Below, piece after piece: positions 16,100 through 24,492 of a stretch of 64,000 bases of DNA. This DNA comes from Quatrionicoccus australiensis (GTDB lineage Bacteria > Pseudomonadota > Gammaproteobacteria > Burkholderiales > Rhodocyclaceae). Location of the stretch: the NCBI RefSeq assembly GCF_020510425.1, contig NZ_JAHBAH010000001.1, positions 2,895,001 through 2,959,000 on the forward strand, written 5' to 3'. Position numbers and translations under genes: made by a program. Below the pieces are notes generated by a model. That model was not told the origin of the DNA. It saw nothing but the letters and a program-made list of their open reading frames with translations, and ran no database searches. Within the stretch, counting starts at the first letter, position 1. The number at the start of each line of letters is the position of its first letter.

Positions 16100-17045
16100 T
16101 GTTGTTTGATTGCTTGTCGAGTGACTTGCCCGGTGCTCGATGTTCTCACTTGCTGGATGCGGTCGAACTGTTTGGGGAATCCAATCCTGTTGCGGCCGGC
16201 CCGCTTCGCGGCATAAAGATTGGCATCCGCGGCGTGCGGCAGGCTGAATGCAGGTTGGTCGGCGTTGGAGGGGGGCGATGCCAAGGCTGCATGAAACATG
16301 GCCGCCGGTCCTCTTTTCGTGAGGAATGCGCAACCCGTACGCCGAGTGCGGCATGCGTCGGGCAGTGGCAAGGGTGCCGCTGGCGTCGGTGCCGGGCAGG
16401 ATGGCGGCAAACTCCTCGCCGCCATAGTGGGAAACTATATTTTCGACACGGAATAGCAATTCGTTCAATGAGCTGGCGACGGCTCTAAGACACGAGTCGC
16501 CGGCCTGGTGGCCATAGATATCGTTGAATTGCTTGAAAAAATCCACGTCGCCGATGGCGATTCTTGGCTGGCTTTCCAACCTGGTGCAACGCTTCCATTC
16601 GGTGCTCTGCGTTTCGTCGAAGTGGCGGCGATTGGGGGGGGCAGGCTGTCCAGGACGGATGTTTTCCGCAGCTTGCGGTGCGCATCGTGCAGTTCTTCCT
16701 GCATGGCGACGATCCGCAGCATGGCGCGTACTTTTGCAAGTAGCACGACCTCCGATACCGCTTTGTAGAGAAAATCATCGCCGCCGGCAAGAATCTCTTG
16801 CGCCAAAACATCTTCATCCGTAGCTGCGGCGAGGAAAATGATGGATGTTCATGTCGATAGCCCGAGGCGTTGGGTGGGCGGCTCGGCTTCCCGGATTGCT
16901 CTGGCTATCGAAATGCCTTGCGTGTCAGGCTGGGCGATATCAAGCAGGATCAGGCTGGGCGAGTGCCGGCAAAACAACTGCAATGCTTCGCTACCGGTCG
17001 ACGCGCCCAATGGGGCGATTTTCTGGCGGCAGGCTGTCTCGCCTG
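16100..17045 (-). pseudogene. broken response regulator with receiver and GGDEF domains
   Basis: Pieces of a PleD-like diguanylate cyclase lie in order on the minus strand but in different frames. The receiver core (GSEALQLFCRHSPSLILLDI, about 16940-17000) is followed by a receiver end and linker in another frame (ILAGGDDFLYKAVSEVVLLAKVRAML, about 16720-16800). The GGDEF core with an intact active site (IAIGDVDFFKQFNDIYGHQA, SHYGGEEFAAILPG) lies at about 16400-16560, and the terminal helix (AADANLYAAKRAGRNRIGF) in yet another frame at about 16180-16230. The N-terminal receiver acidic pair is missing. At least three frameshifts separate the parts, so no functional cyclase is expected. Plus-strand open frames across this stretch are shadows. 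Confidence 0.8.
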
Positions 17046-17048
17046 GGG

Positions 17049-17237
17049 TTAGTTGATCCGCTTTGTCTCGATTGTCATGTCGGAAATGCCGCTTTGTTCG
17101 GTGAAGTAGCCGCACAAGGGGCAAACGCGGCCGGGCGGGCAGGCGTGCTCACGTGCGCACTCGGCCTGTGTTTCATCGGTCAGAACCATTTCGCGGACTG
17201 CTTCGCAGCGGGCGATGGGGGAGTCAAATATGGACAT
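17049..17237 (-). CDS. small Cys-rich hypothetical protein
   Basis: A 62-residue soluble protein with a strong ribosome site (GGAGAAGGCA before the ATG). Cysteines cluster as ARCEAV, AECAREHACPPGRVCPLCGY; the closing C-P-L-C-G-Y resembles a zinc knuckle or rubredoxin-like turn. No membrane segment or signal peptide is visible. It ends just where the degraded receiver-GGDEF gene begins, and may once have been co-transcribed with it. No family recognised; metal or DNA binding is possible but unproven. Confidence 0.6.
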   Translation of the reverse strand: MSIFDSPIARCEAVREMVLTDETQAECAREHACPPGRVCPLCGYFTEQSGISDMTIETKRIN

Positions 17238-17329
17238 TGCCTTCTCCTTGATGGCGGGTTGGCTGGCTTTGTTGCGACTATTCCAGTCTAGGTCTTGATT
17301 TCCTTAATTGCCAATGGCGCCCGGATCTT

Positions 17330-17358
17330 TTGTCAGCTTGGTGCGGGCGTTGTAATAT
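17330..17358 (+). promoter_or_regulatory. sigma-70 promoter of the SDR dehydrogenase gene
   Basis: TTGTCA (17330-17335), exactly 17 bases, then TAATAT (17353-17358) with a TG just before it. It lies about 65 bases before the SDR start, within the 190-base gap between the divergent genes. Confidence 0.7.
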
Positions 17359-17427
17359 GCTTCTATCCATACGCTACCGTGTGGAGTAGCTGTTTGTTTT
17401 TGTTCGGTTTTTGAGGAGAGAGCGGCA

Positions 17428-18195
17428 ATGCAAATCAAGGATAAAGTGTTTTTGGTCACCGGTGCGGGTTCCGGTCTGGGTGCGGCAACGGCGAAGGTGT
17501 TGGCTGAAGCGGGTGCCAAGGTGGTTCTGGTTGATCTGAATCGCGAAGCTGGTGAAAAACTGGCCGCAGAATTGGGGGCTGGGGCGAGGTTTGTCGAAAC
17601 CGATGTCTCCAGCGAGACTTCGGCGGTCAACGCGGTGCAGACGGCAATTTCCGTTTTTGGTGGTCTGCATGGCCTGGTTAACTGCGCCGGCGTGGCGCCG
17701 GCCGAAAAAGTGGTCGGCAAGGAAGGTCCGCATCGTCTGGAGAGCTTTGCTAAGGTCATCAACATCAACCTGGTCGGAACTTTCAACATGATTCGTCTGG
17801 CCGCCGAGGCGATGATGAAGGGGGAGCCGGATGCGGGTGGTGAGCGTGGCGTCATCGTCAATACGGCGTCGGTTGCAGCCTATGAAGGCCAGCTCGGTCA
17901 GGCGGCCTATGCCGCTTCCAAGGGCGGTATCGTGGCGCTGACCCTGCCGGTGGCGCGCGAACTTGCGCGTAGTGGTATTCGTGTCATGACCATTGCTCCC
18001 GGCATTATGGAAACGCCGATGCTGCTCGGCATGCCGCCGGAAGTTCAGGACTCGCTGGGCAAGATGGTGCCGTTCCCGTCGCGCATGGGCAAGCCGGCCG
18101 AGTACGCTGCGCTGGTGAAGCACATTGCCGAAAACTCGTACCTGAATGGCGAAGTCATTCGTTTGGATGGCGCCATCCGCATGGGTACCAAATAA
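17428..18195 (+). CDS. short-chain dehydrogenase, 3-hydroxyacyl-CoA dehydrogenase type
   Basis: A 255-residue classical SDR enzyme. The NAD-binding TGAGSGLG is at residues 11-18, with an acidic Asp at the end of the second strand (VVLVDLN) favouring NAD over NADP. The NAG equivalent reads NCAG; the catalytic Ser is in [10 protein letters not shown] and YAASK supplies Tyr and Lys. The [20 protein letters not shown] block and the PGIMETPML loop resemble type II 3-hydroxyacyl-CoA dehydrogenases (HSD17B10-like), suggesting a role in fatty acid or related beta-oxidation. The ribosome site is GAGGAGAG. It has its own promoter and a terminator just after it, so it is monocistronic. Confidence 0.88.
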   Translation: MQIKDKVFLVTGAGSGLGAATAKVLAEAGAKVVLVDLNREAGEKLAAELGAGARFVETDVSSETSAVNAVQTAISVFGGLHGLVNCAGVAPAEKVVGKEGPHRLESFAKVININLVGTFNMIRLAAEAMMKGEPDAGGERGVIVNTASVAAYEGQLGQAAYAASKGGIVALTLPVARELARSGIRVMTIAPGIMETPMLLGMPPEVQDSLGKMVPFPSRMGKPAEYAALVKHIAENSYLNGEVIRLDGAIRMGTK

Positions 18196-18223
18196 ACTAT
18201 ACTTCGGCTCCACCATCGACCCC

Positions 18224-18245
18224 AAAAGGCACTTCGGTGCCTTTT
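18224..18245 (+). terminator. hairpin terminator between the SDR gene and ccoI
   Basis: AAAAGGCAC / GTGCCTTTT with a TTCG tetraloop forms a perfect 9-bp stem. It lies 28 bases after the SDR stop, and its 3' arm ends 8 bases before the ccoI ATG, exactly where a ribosome site would be. Confidence 0.75.
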
Positions 18246-18253
18246 CCATTTGC

Positions 18254-20692
18254 ATGCCAGAAGTATCCTGCTATCACTGCGGTCAGGCTGTTCCCGATGA
18301 ACTCGATTTGCCGGTCACCATCGGCGGGCAGGCGCGCAGCATGTGCTGCTACGGTTGCCAGGCGGTAGCCCAGTCAATTGTCGATAATGGCCTGGAAGAC
18401 TATTACCGCAGTCGTGACTCGCTGCCCGAGTCGCAGCGTGAGGCGATGCCGCAGATCCTTGATCAGCTGGCGCTTTTCGATCATGCCGATTTCCAGAAAA
18501 GTTTCGTCAAGGAGTTGGGCGAAAGCGAGCGCGAGGCTTCGCTACTACTCGAAGGTATTACCTGCGCTGCCTGTATCTGGCTGAACGAACAGCACATTGG
18601 CAAACTGCCCGGTGTTACCGCAGTCGACATCAATTATGCGACCCGGCGTGCCCGCGTGCGCTGGGATGAATCGCGCATCAAGCTCTCCGACATCCTTGGG
18701 GCAATCGCTGCGATCGGTTATCGGGCTTACCCGTACGATGCTGCGAAGAACGAGGAAATCTCCCGCAAGGAACGGCGCGAGGCGCTTTGGCGTTTGTGGG
18801 TGGCCGGCTTCGGCATGATGCAGGTCATGATGTATGCCTTCCCGGTCTATATCGCCAATGGCGACATGACCTCGGATATCGAAAGCATGATGCGTCTGGC
18901 CAGCTTGCTGCTGACCTTGCCGGTCGTTTTCTATTCCTCGGCACCTTTTTTTCGCAATGCCTGGCGCGACATCAAGTTGCGGCGAGTCGGCATGGATGTA
19001 CCGGTGGCGCTTGGTGTTGGCGCGGCCTTTCTGGCCAGTTGCTGGGCGAGTCTGACTGGTGAGGGCGAGGTTTATTTCGACTCGGTAACGATGTTTGTCT
19101 TTTTCCTGCTGGGTGGGCGTTATCTCGAGATGACGGCTCGCCAGAAGGCGCTCAGCGTGACCGAGGCCTTGGCCAAGCTTTTGCCTGCCTTCGCGCAAAA
19201 ACTGCTCAATTTTCCGGTCGACCGTACGGTTGAACAATGCGTGGTTGCAGACTTGCGGCCGGGCGATCATGTCCTGGTCCGTGCGGGTGAGGCGATTCCG
19301 GCAGATGGCAGGGTGGTTGAAGGTTTCAGCTGTGCCAATGAGGCGTTGCTGACCGGAGAAAGCAAGCCAGTAGTAAAAATGCCGGGTGATGCCGTGACCG
19401 GGGGGTCGTTGAATGCAGAAAGTCCCTTGATTGTCAGGGTGGAGCAAGTTGGAGAGGCGACACGCCTGTCGGCCATTGTGCAACTCATGGAGCGGGCAGC
19501 AACGGAAAAGCCGAAGATCGTCGAGATGGCTGACCGCATTGCCAGCTATTTTGTCGCCGCACTGTTGCTGGTGGCGGCTTTGGTTGCGGTTGGCTGGTAT
19601 GTCGCAGATCCGTCAAAGGCACTCTGGATTACTGTTTCCGTGCTTGTGGTGACCTGTCCGTGCGCCCTTTCCCTGGCGACTCCGATTGCCTTGACTGTGT
19701 CGGCGGGTGCTTTGGCCAAGGATGGTTTGCTGGTAACGCGCGGACATGCGATCGAAACCCTGGCAAGGGCCACGCATTTCGTTTTTGATAAAACCGGGAC
19801 GTTGACCGGTGGGCGCATGAGTTTGCGGGGAGTTCTGGTCGTCGGGGGGCTTCCTGAGGCTGAATGTCTGGCGATGGCGGCGGCGTTGGAGCAGTCATCC
19901 GAACATCCGGTTGCCGCCGCGTTGCGCCAGGCAGTGAGCGGCGAGTTGCCGGAGGCGAGCATGGCGCTTAGTGAACCGGGGCAGGGTATCGAGGGCGTGA
20001 TTGATGGTCGCCGTTGCCGTATTGGCCGGCCGGACTACGCCCTGGCCTTGTCTGGTGCGCAACTTCCGGTGGCTGCGGACGACTGGATGGAAAGTGGCGA
20101 AACGGTGGTGGTGCTGGCTGATGCGAGTGCTTGTCTGGCGCTGTTCCGGATCGGCGATGAGTTGCGTTCGGAATCCAAAGCGTTGATTGATTATTTGCGT
20201 AGTCTGGGAAAGCACGTTGTTCTCCTTACGGGAGACGCCCCCTCGGTGGCGCGGCGCGTTGCCTCTGAGCTCGGTATTGAAGACGTGCGAGCCGGCGTGA
20301 CGCCGCAGGGCAAGCATGCCTGTGTCAAGGCCTTGCAGGAAGAGGGGGGGGTTGTTGCCATGGTTGGCGATGGGGTCAATGATGCGCCGGTTCTGGCGCA
20401 GGCGCAGGTCTCGATTGCTATGGGTGGCGGGGCTCAACTGGCCAGGACGCAATCCGATTTTGTGCTCCTTTCGGAAAATCTGGATCATCTGAGTGATGGC
20501 TTGCGTCGGGCGCGACAAACCCTGGTCATTATTCGCCAGAACTTGTGGTGGTCATTTGCCTATAATTTTGTCGCGCTCCCTTTGGCGATTGGCGGGTATG
20601 TGACGCCGTGGCTGGCTGGTATAGGCATGTCCGCCAGTTCCTTGCTGGTGGTTCTTAACTCCCTGCGCATTCAGCGCGCAAAGGCGGATTGA
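18254..20692 (+). CDS. ccoI: copper-translocating P1B-type ATPase CcoI/FixI for cbb3 oxidase assembly
   Basis: An 812-residue membrane ATPase exporting copper for cbb3 oxidase maturation. The N-terminus is Cys/His-rich (CYHCGQ, MCCYGCQAV) and is followed by a heavy-metal-associated domain with EGITCAACIW near residue 100. Eight membrane segments follow, with the transport motif TCPCALSLATP, the phosphorylation site DKTGTLTGG and the hinge GDGVNDAPVLAQ. The Cys-rich N-terminus and linkage to ccoS and ccoNOQP distinguish FixI/CcoI from detoxifying CopA. ATG 18254 lacks a good ribosome site and is masked by a hairpin; longer in-frame starts run into the SDR gene. The stop overlaps the ccoS start (TGATG). 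Confidence 0.94.
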   Translation: MPEVSCYHCGQAVPDELDLPVTIGGQARSMCCYGCQAVAQSIVDNGLEDYYRSRDSLPESQREAMPQILDQLALFDHADFQKSFVKELGESEREASLLLEGITCAACIWLNEQHIGKLPGVTAVDINYATRRARVRWDESRIKLSDILGAIAAIGYRAYPYDAAKNEEISRKERREALWRLWVAGFGMMQVMMYAFPVYIANGDMTSDIESMMRLASLLLTLPVVFYSSAPFFRNAWRDIKLRRVGMDVPVALGVGAAFLASCWASLTGEGEVYFDSVTMFVFFLLGGRYLEMTARQKALSVTEALAKLLPAFAQKLLNFPVDRTVEQCVVADLRPGDHVLVRAGEAIPADGRVVEGFSCANEALLTGESKPVVKMPGDAVTGGSLNAESPLIVRVEQVGEATRLSAIVQLMERAATEKPKIVEMADRIASYFVAALLLVAALVAVGWYVADPSKALWITVSVLVVTCPCALSLATPIALTVSAGALAKDGLLVTRGHAIETLARATHFVFDKTGTLTGGRMSLRGVLVVGGLPEAECLAMAAALEQSSEHPVAAALRQAVSGELPEASMALSEPGQGIEGVIDGRRCRIGRPDYALALSGAQLPVAADDWMESGETVVVLADASACLALFRIGDELRSESKALIDYLRSLGKHVVLLTGDAPSVARRVASELGIEDVRAGVTPQGKHACVKALQEEGGVVAMVGDGVNDAPVLAQAQVSIAMGGGAQLARTQSDFVLLSENLDHLSDGLRRARQTLVIIRQNLWWSFAYNFVALPLAIGGYVTPWLAGIGMSASSLLVVLNSLRIQRAKAD

Positions 20693-20889
20693 TGGAAAGT
20701 ATCTATTTACTGGTGCCGATTTCGGTCATTCTGGTTTTTGCGATTGCCGTTATTTTCTGGTGGTCGGTTCGCAGTGGTCAGTTTGATGACCTTGAGGGGC
20801 CTGGCTTTCGTGTCCTGATGGATGATGATGAGCGGCCGCCGCAGCCTGTTGATGCTGATGGCAAAAAAGACAATTCAGGGAAGATTTGA
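20692..20889 (+). CDS. ccoS: cbb3-type oxidase assembly protein CcoS
   Basis: A 65-residue single-span protein: MESIYLLVPISVILVFAIAVIFWWSV gives the transmembrane helix, then the family motif SGQFDDLEGPGFRVLMDDD on the cytoplasmic side. CcoS is required for cofactor insertion into cbb3 oxidase. The start codon overlaps the ccoI stop, so the two are translationally coupled. A strong terminator follows about 90 bases later. Confidence 0.95.
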   Translation: MESIYLLVPISVILVFAIAVIFWWSVRSGQFDDLEGPGFRVLMDDDERPPQPVDADGKKDNSGKI

Positions 20890-20975
20890 TTTGGGTCAAC
20901 TCGATGTGCTAAGTGCTGGGGCAACATGGGGGCTGTGTGAGGGTGATGCCTCACGAAAATTCTCTGTTGGGGTTG

Positions 20976-21002
20976 GGGTGCGTTACGACGCACCCTTTTT
21001 TT
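20976..21002 (+). terminator. intrinsic terminator after ccoIS
   Basis: GGGTGCGT / ACGCACCC, a perfect 8-bp stem with a TACG loop, followed by seven T. It separates ccoIS from the regulated ccoNOQP promoter. Confidence 0.92.
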
Positions 21003-21072
21003 GTTTACGAGCCTGAAAAGCCGCACGGGGGCTGCATTTGGCGGACTTAAATAGACCGAGATAGTCGGTAGA

Positions 21073-21086
21073 TTGATCTAGGTCAA
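21073..21086 (+). promoter_or_regulatory. FNR/ANR box of the ccoNOQP promoter
   Basis: TTGAT-CTAG-GTCAA matches the TTGAT-N4-ATCAA consensus at nine of ten positions. A -10-like TAGAAT (21103-21108) downstream puts the box near -36 to -42, a class II activator position. It predicts induction of cbb3 oxidase under low oxygen, as known for ccoNOQP in other proteobacteria. Confidence 0.8.
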
Positions 21087-21182
21087 AACAGCGTCGCTGA
21101 TCTAGAATAGTATCCGCTTTTATGCGCCGCCTTGGGTTCAGGGGGGTGGACATTCTGATTTTCATTAACGAGAGGTGGGTTC

Positions 21183-22607
21183 ATGTCTGGATCGCAAACC
21201 ACATATAACGATAAGGTCGTACGGCAATTCACCGTCATGACCGTCATCTGGGGCATCGTCGGCATGCTTGTCGGTGTCATCATCGCTGCACAACTTGTGT
21301 GGCCAGAGCTGAATATCGCTTGGCTGCACTTCGGGCGTCTGCGTCCGTTGCATACCAATGCGGTTATTTTTGCATTTGGTGGCTGTGCTTTGTTTGCAAC
21401 GTCTTACTGGTGCGTTCAGCGTACCTGTCATACCCGCCTCTGGGGCGGCCCGCTGATTCCCTTTACCTTCTGGGGTTGGCAGATCGTTATCCTGTTGGCT
21501 GCAATTACGCTGCCGCTGGGTATCACTACGGGCAAGGAATACGCTGAGCTGGAGTGGCCGATCGATATCCTGATCACGCTGGTCTGGGTTTCGTATGGCT
21601 TGGTCTTTTTCGGTACGATCGCCAAGCGCACGGTTTCCCATATCTATGTGGCTAACTGGTTCTTCGGCTCCATGATTGTTGCTGTTGCTCTTCTGCATCT
21701 GGTGAATAGCTGTGAAGTTCCGGTTGGCTTCCTGCGCTCCTATTCCTGCTATGCCGGTGTTCAGGATGCAATGATCCAGTGGTGGTACGGTCACAACGCC
21801 GTGGGCTTCTTCCTGACTGCAGGCTTCCTGGGCATGATGTACTACTTCGTTCCGAAGCAGGCTGGCCGTCCGGTTTATTCCTATCGTCTGTCCGTAGTTC
21901 ACTTCTGGGCGCTGATCTTTACCTACATGTGGGCGGGTCCTCACCATCTGCACTACACGGCCCTGCCGGACTGGACTCAGTCGGTCGGCATGATCTTCTC
22001 CCTGATTCTGCTGGCTCCGTCCTGGGGTGGCATGATCAACGGCATCATGACCCTGTCGGGTGCTTGGCATAAGCTGCGCGATGATCCTATCCTGAAGTTC
22101 CTGATCACCTCCCTGTCCTTCTACGGTATGTCTACCTTTGAAGGTCCGATGATGTCGATCAAGACCGTCAATGCGCTGTCGCACTACACTGACTGGACTG
22201 TTGGTCACGTGCACTCCGGTGCCTTGGGCTGGGTGGCGATGGTTTCCATTGGTTCCATGTACTACCTGCTGCCGCGCTTGTTCGGCAAGACCGAGATGTA
22301 CAGCACCAAGCTGGTCACGACCCATTTCTGGATTGCTACCATCGGTACCGTGCTCTATATCGCTTCGATGTGGATTGCCGGTGTGATGCAGGGCTTGATG
22401 TGGCGTGCTGTCAATGCCGACGGTACCCTGGCTTACAGCTTTGTTGAGTCGGTCAAGGGCTCCTATCCGTTCTGGGCGATTCGTTGGCTGGGCGGTGTCC
22501 TGTTCCTGTCTGGCATGCTGATCATGGCTTACAACATGTTCAAGACCATGGCCGGTGGTAACACCAAGGACGTGCCGGTTGTCGCTCCGGCCGCTCACCA
22601 CGCCTGA
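21183..22607 (+). CDS. ccoN: cbb3 cytochrome c oxidase subunit I
   Basis: A 474-residue catalytic subunit with about twelve membrane helices, binding a low-spin heme b and the high-spin heme b3-CuB centre. Recognisable parts are [20 protein letters not shown] (heme ligand His), [21 protein letters not shown] (CuB histidines) and [14 protein letters not shown] (heme ligands). The length is usual for CcoN. It is the first gene of a compact ccoNOQP operon behind the FNR/ANR box; the ribosome site GAGAGGTGGG precedes the ATG. Confidence 0.97.
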   Translation: MSGSQTTYNDKVVRQFTVMTVIWGIVGMLVGVIIAAQLVWPELNIAWLHFGRLRPLHTNAVIFAFGGCALFATSYWCVQRTCHTRLWGGPLIPFTFWGWQIVILLAAITLPLGITTGKEYAELEWPIDILITLVWVSYGLVFFGTIAKRTVSHIYVANWFFGSMIVAVALLHLVNSCEVPVGFLRSYSCYAGVQDAMIQWWYGHNAVGFFLTAGFLGMMYYFVPKQAGRPVYSYRLSVVHFWALIFTYMWAGPHHLHYTALPDWTQSVGMIFSLILLAPSWGGMINGIMTLSGAWHKLRDDPILKFLITSLSFYGMSTFEGPMMSIKTVNALSHYTDWTVGHVHSGALGWVAMVSIGSMYYLLPRLFGKTEMYSTKLVTTHFWIATIGTVLYIASMWIAGVMQGLMWRAVNADGTLAYSFVESVKGSYPFWAIRWLGGVLFLSGMLIMAYNMFKTMAGGNTKDVPVVAPAAHHA

Positions 22608-22622
22608 TTAGGGGGAATAATA

Positions 22623-23258
22623 ATGATCAAGCACGATCAAATTGAACGGAACGTTGGCCTGCTCTTCGTTCTCACGCTGTTTGTTGTCCTGTGGGGCGGT
22701 TTGCTGGAAATTGTTCCGCTCTTCTTCCAGAAGTCGACCACGACGCCGGTCGAGGGGCTCAAGCCCTATGACGCGGTGCGTCTGGCCGGTCGTGATGTAT
22801 ATCTCCGTGAAGGCTGTTACAACTGCCATTCGCAGATGATTCGTCCGTTCCGTGCGGAAACCGAGCGCTATGGTCACTATTCGGTGGCTGGTGAGTATGT
22901 CTACGATCACCCGTTTCAATGGGGTTCCAAGCGTACCGGTCCGGATCTGCATCGTGTCGGCGGTCGTTATTCTGACGAATGGCAGCGCGCCCACCTGATC
23001 AACCCGCGTGACGTGGTTCCTGAGTCGAACATGCCGGCCTTTGCCTTCTTGGCATCGACCAAGGCAAAAGACTCGGTAGCTGCTGATATCGAGGGCAAGA
23101 TGAAGGTTATGCGCACTTATGCCAATCTTCGCGGTATTCCGACCTACTCCGATGAGGAGATCAAGGGTGCCAAGGCTGCTATCGGCGACAAGACCGAAAT
23201 GGATGTTCTGATTGCGTACCTGCAGGAAATGGGTACCTCGTTGAAGAACACCAAGTAA
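22623..23258 (+). CDS. ccoO: cbb3 cytochrome c oxidase subunit II (monoheme cytochrome c)
   Basis: 211 residues: an N-terminal membrane anchor (about residues 12-32), then a periplasmic cytochrome c domain with a single heme site [15 protein letters not shown] and a distal Met in ESNMPAF. It passes electrons from CcoP to CcoN. It starts 15 bases after ccoN with AGGGGGA as ribosome site. Confidence 0.97.
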   Translation: MIKHDQIERNVGLLFVLTLFVVLWGGLLEIVPLFFQKSTTTPVEGLKPYDAVRLAGRDVYLREGCYNCHSQMIRPFRAETERYGHYSVAGEYVYDHPFQWGSKRTGPDLHRVGGRYSDEWQRAHLINPRDVVPESNMPAFAFLASTKAKDSVAADIEGKMKVMRTYANLRGIPTYSDEEIKGAKAAIGDKTEMDVLIAYLQEMGTSLKNTK

Positions 23259-23263
23259 TAGCC

Positions 23264-23440
23264 ATGGACATCAACGATCTGCGCTCCATCGTTACCGTTG
23301 CCGGGTTGCTCTGCTTCTTGGCGATCGTGGGGTGGGCATATGGCAAGAGCAGCAAAAAAGGTTTTGAGGAAGCTGCCAACTTGCCATTCGCGGAGCATGA
23401 TGATGAGGGTGTGGCGTCTGGTACGTCACATCCGCGCTGA
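23264..23440 (+). CDS. ccoQ: cbb3 oxidase subunit CcoQ
   Basis: A 58-residue protein with one membrane helix (IVTVAGLLCFLAIVGWAYG) and a charged tail (SSKKGFEEAANLPFAEHDDEG). The position between ccoO and ccoP and the size are diagnostic for CcoQ, which stabilises the complex. It starts 5 bases after the ccoO stop with little ribosome site of its own, so it probably depends on coupling with ccoO. Confidence 0.92.
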   Translation: MDINDLRSIVTVAGLLCFLAIVGWAYGKSSKKGFEEAANLPFAEHDDEGVASGTSHPR

Positions 23441-23455
23441 AAAAAAGGAAAGCAA

Positions 23456-24355
23456 ATGAGCGATTTCGTTAGCGATTTTTGGAACCTGTACGTTGTAGTA
23501 ATCGTCTTGGCAAGTATTCTTGCTTGTGCGGTTCTGCTGATCGTTCAGGGCAAAGCGACTTTCACCCCGGGCAAGACCATGGGTCACGTCTGGGATGAAA
23601 CCCTTGAGGAATACAACAATCCGATGCCCAAGTGGTGGAGTTGGATGTTTGTCATCACCGTGGTTTTTGCGCTGGTCTATCTGGCGCTTTATCCGGGGCT
23701 TGGCAACTTCAAGGGCATGCTGGGTTGGACTTCCGGTGGTCAACACCAGGCTGAAGTGGCCAAGATGGATGCGACGGTCAAGCCGCTGTTTGATAAGTAC
23801 ATGGCCATGGATCTCAAGGCTGTAGCTGCTGACAAGCAGGCCAACGAGATGGGCAAGCGTTTGTATCTGACCTACTGCATGCAGTGTCATGGTGCCGATG
23901 CTCGCGGTGCAAAGGGCTTCCCGAATCTGACCGATGCTGACTGGCTGTACGGCGGTGAGCCGGAGCAGATCAAGGAAACCATTGCCAATGGTCGCATGGG
24001 TGTGATGCCCCCGCACGCTCAACTGGGTGCTGATACGATCAAGGATGTGGCCAATTTCGTCCGTTCTTTGTCGGGTCTGCAGAATGATGCCGTGCGTGCT
24101 GCCAAGGGTAAGGAAGTCTTTTCCAGTGCCGGCTGTATCGGCTGCCACGGTCCAGAAGCCACAGGTATGCACGCTATCGGTGCTCCGAATCTGACCGACA
24201 AGGTCTGGCTGTATGGCTCCTCTGAAGCAACCATTACCGAAACCATTACCAACGGTCGTCAGAACAAGATGCCCGCCTGGAAGGAGTTCCTCGGTGATGC
24301 CAAGGTCCACCTGCTTGCAGCCTACGTGTTGAGCTTGGGTCAAGGCGCCAAGTAA
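23456..24355 (+). CDS. ccoP: cbb3 cytochrome c oxidase subunit III (diheme cytochrome c)
   Basis: 299 residues with two N-terminal membrane helices (about 10-30 and 58-78) and two periplasmic c-type domains, each with a heme site (YCMQCHGAD and GCIGCHGPE) and distal Met (RMGVMPPH and QNKMPAW). It accepts electrons from soluble cytochromes. AAAAAAGGAAAGCAA precedes the ATG. It is the last structural gene of the operon and is followed by a strong terminator. Confidence 0.97.
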   Translation: MSDFVSDFWNLYVVVIVLASILACAVLLIVQGKATFTPGKTMGHVWDETLEEYNNPMPKWWSWMFVITVVFALVYLALYPGLGNFKGMLGWTSGGQHQAEVAKMDATVKPLFDKYMAMDLKAVAADKQANEMGKRLYLTYCMQCHGADARGAKGFPNLTDADWLYGGEPEQIKETIANGRMGVMPPHAQLGADTIKDVANFVRSLSGLQNDAVRAAKGKEVFSSAGCIGCHGPEATGMHAIGAPNLTDKVWLYGSSEATITETITNGRQNKMPAWKEFLGDAKVHLLAAYVLSLGQGAK

Positions 24356-24364
24356 TTGGCTATA

Positions 24365-24391
24365 ACGGGGCGGTTCGCCGCCCCGTTTTTT
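24365..24391 (+). terminator. intrinsic terminator after ccoNOQP
   Basis: ACGGGGCGG / CCGCCCCGT, a perfect 9-bp stem with a TTCG tetraloop and a six-T tail, begins 10 bases after the ccoP stop. Confidence 0.95.
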
Positions 24392-24492
24392 ATTTCAGAC
24401 TGTATTTCTTGCGTCTGATCAGTATCCAAATTGTTTTAGTGCATTGCTGTGCGAACTGATGTCTAGAGCAATTTTGATACGGATACGGTCTT

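Noticed and set aside
15670..16425. 251-codon minus-strand frame covering the winged-helix gene and part of the GGDEF remnant
   Set aside because: Only the short AADANLYAAKRAGRNRIGF piece is real homology (to the broken GGDEF gene); the rest reads antisense through the winged-helix gene.
21165..22601. 478-codon open frame opposite ccoN
   Set aside because: Composition is low-complexity His/Gln/Arg-rich as expected of a shadow frame; ccoN on the other strand is certain.
24471..24484. TTGAT-N4-ATACG before ccoG as a possible FNR box
   Set aside because: The second half-site matches the consensus in only two positions.
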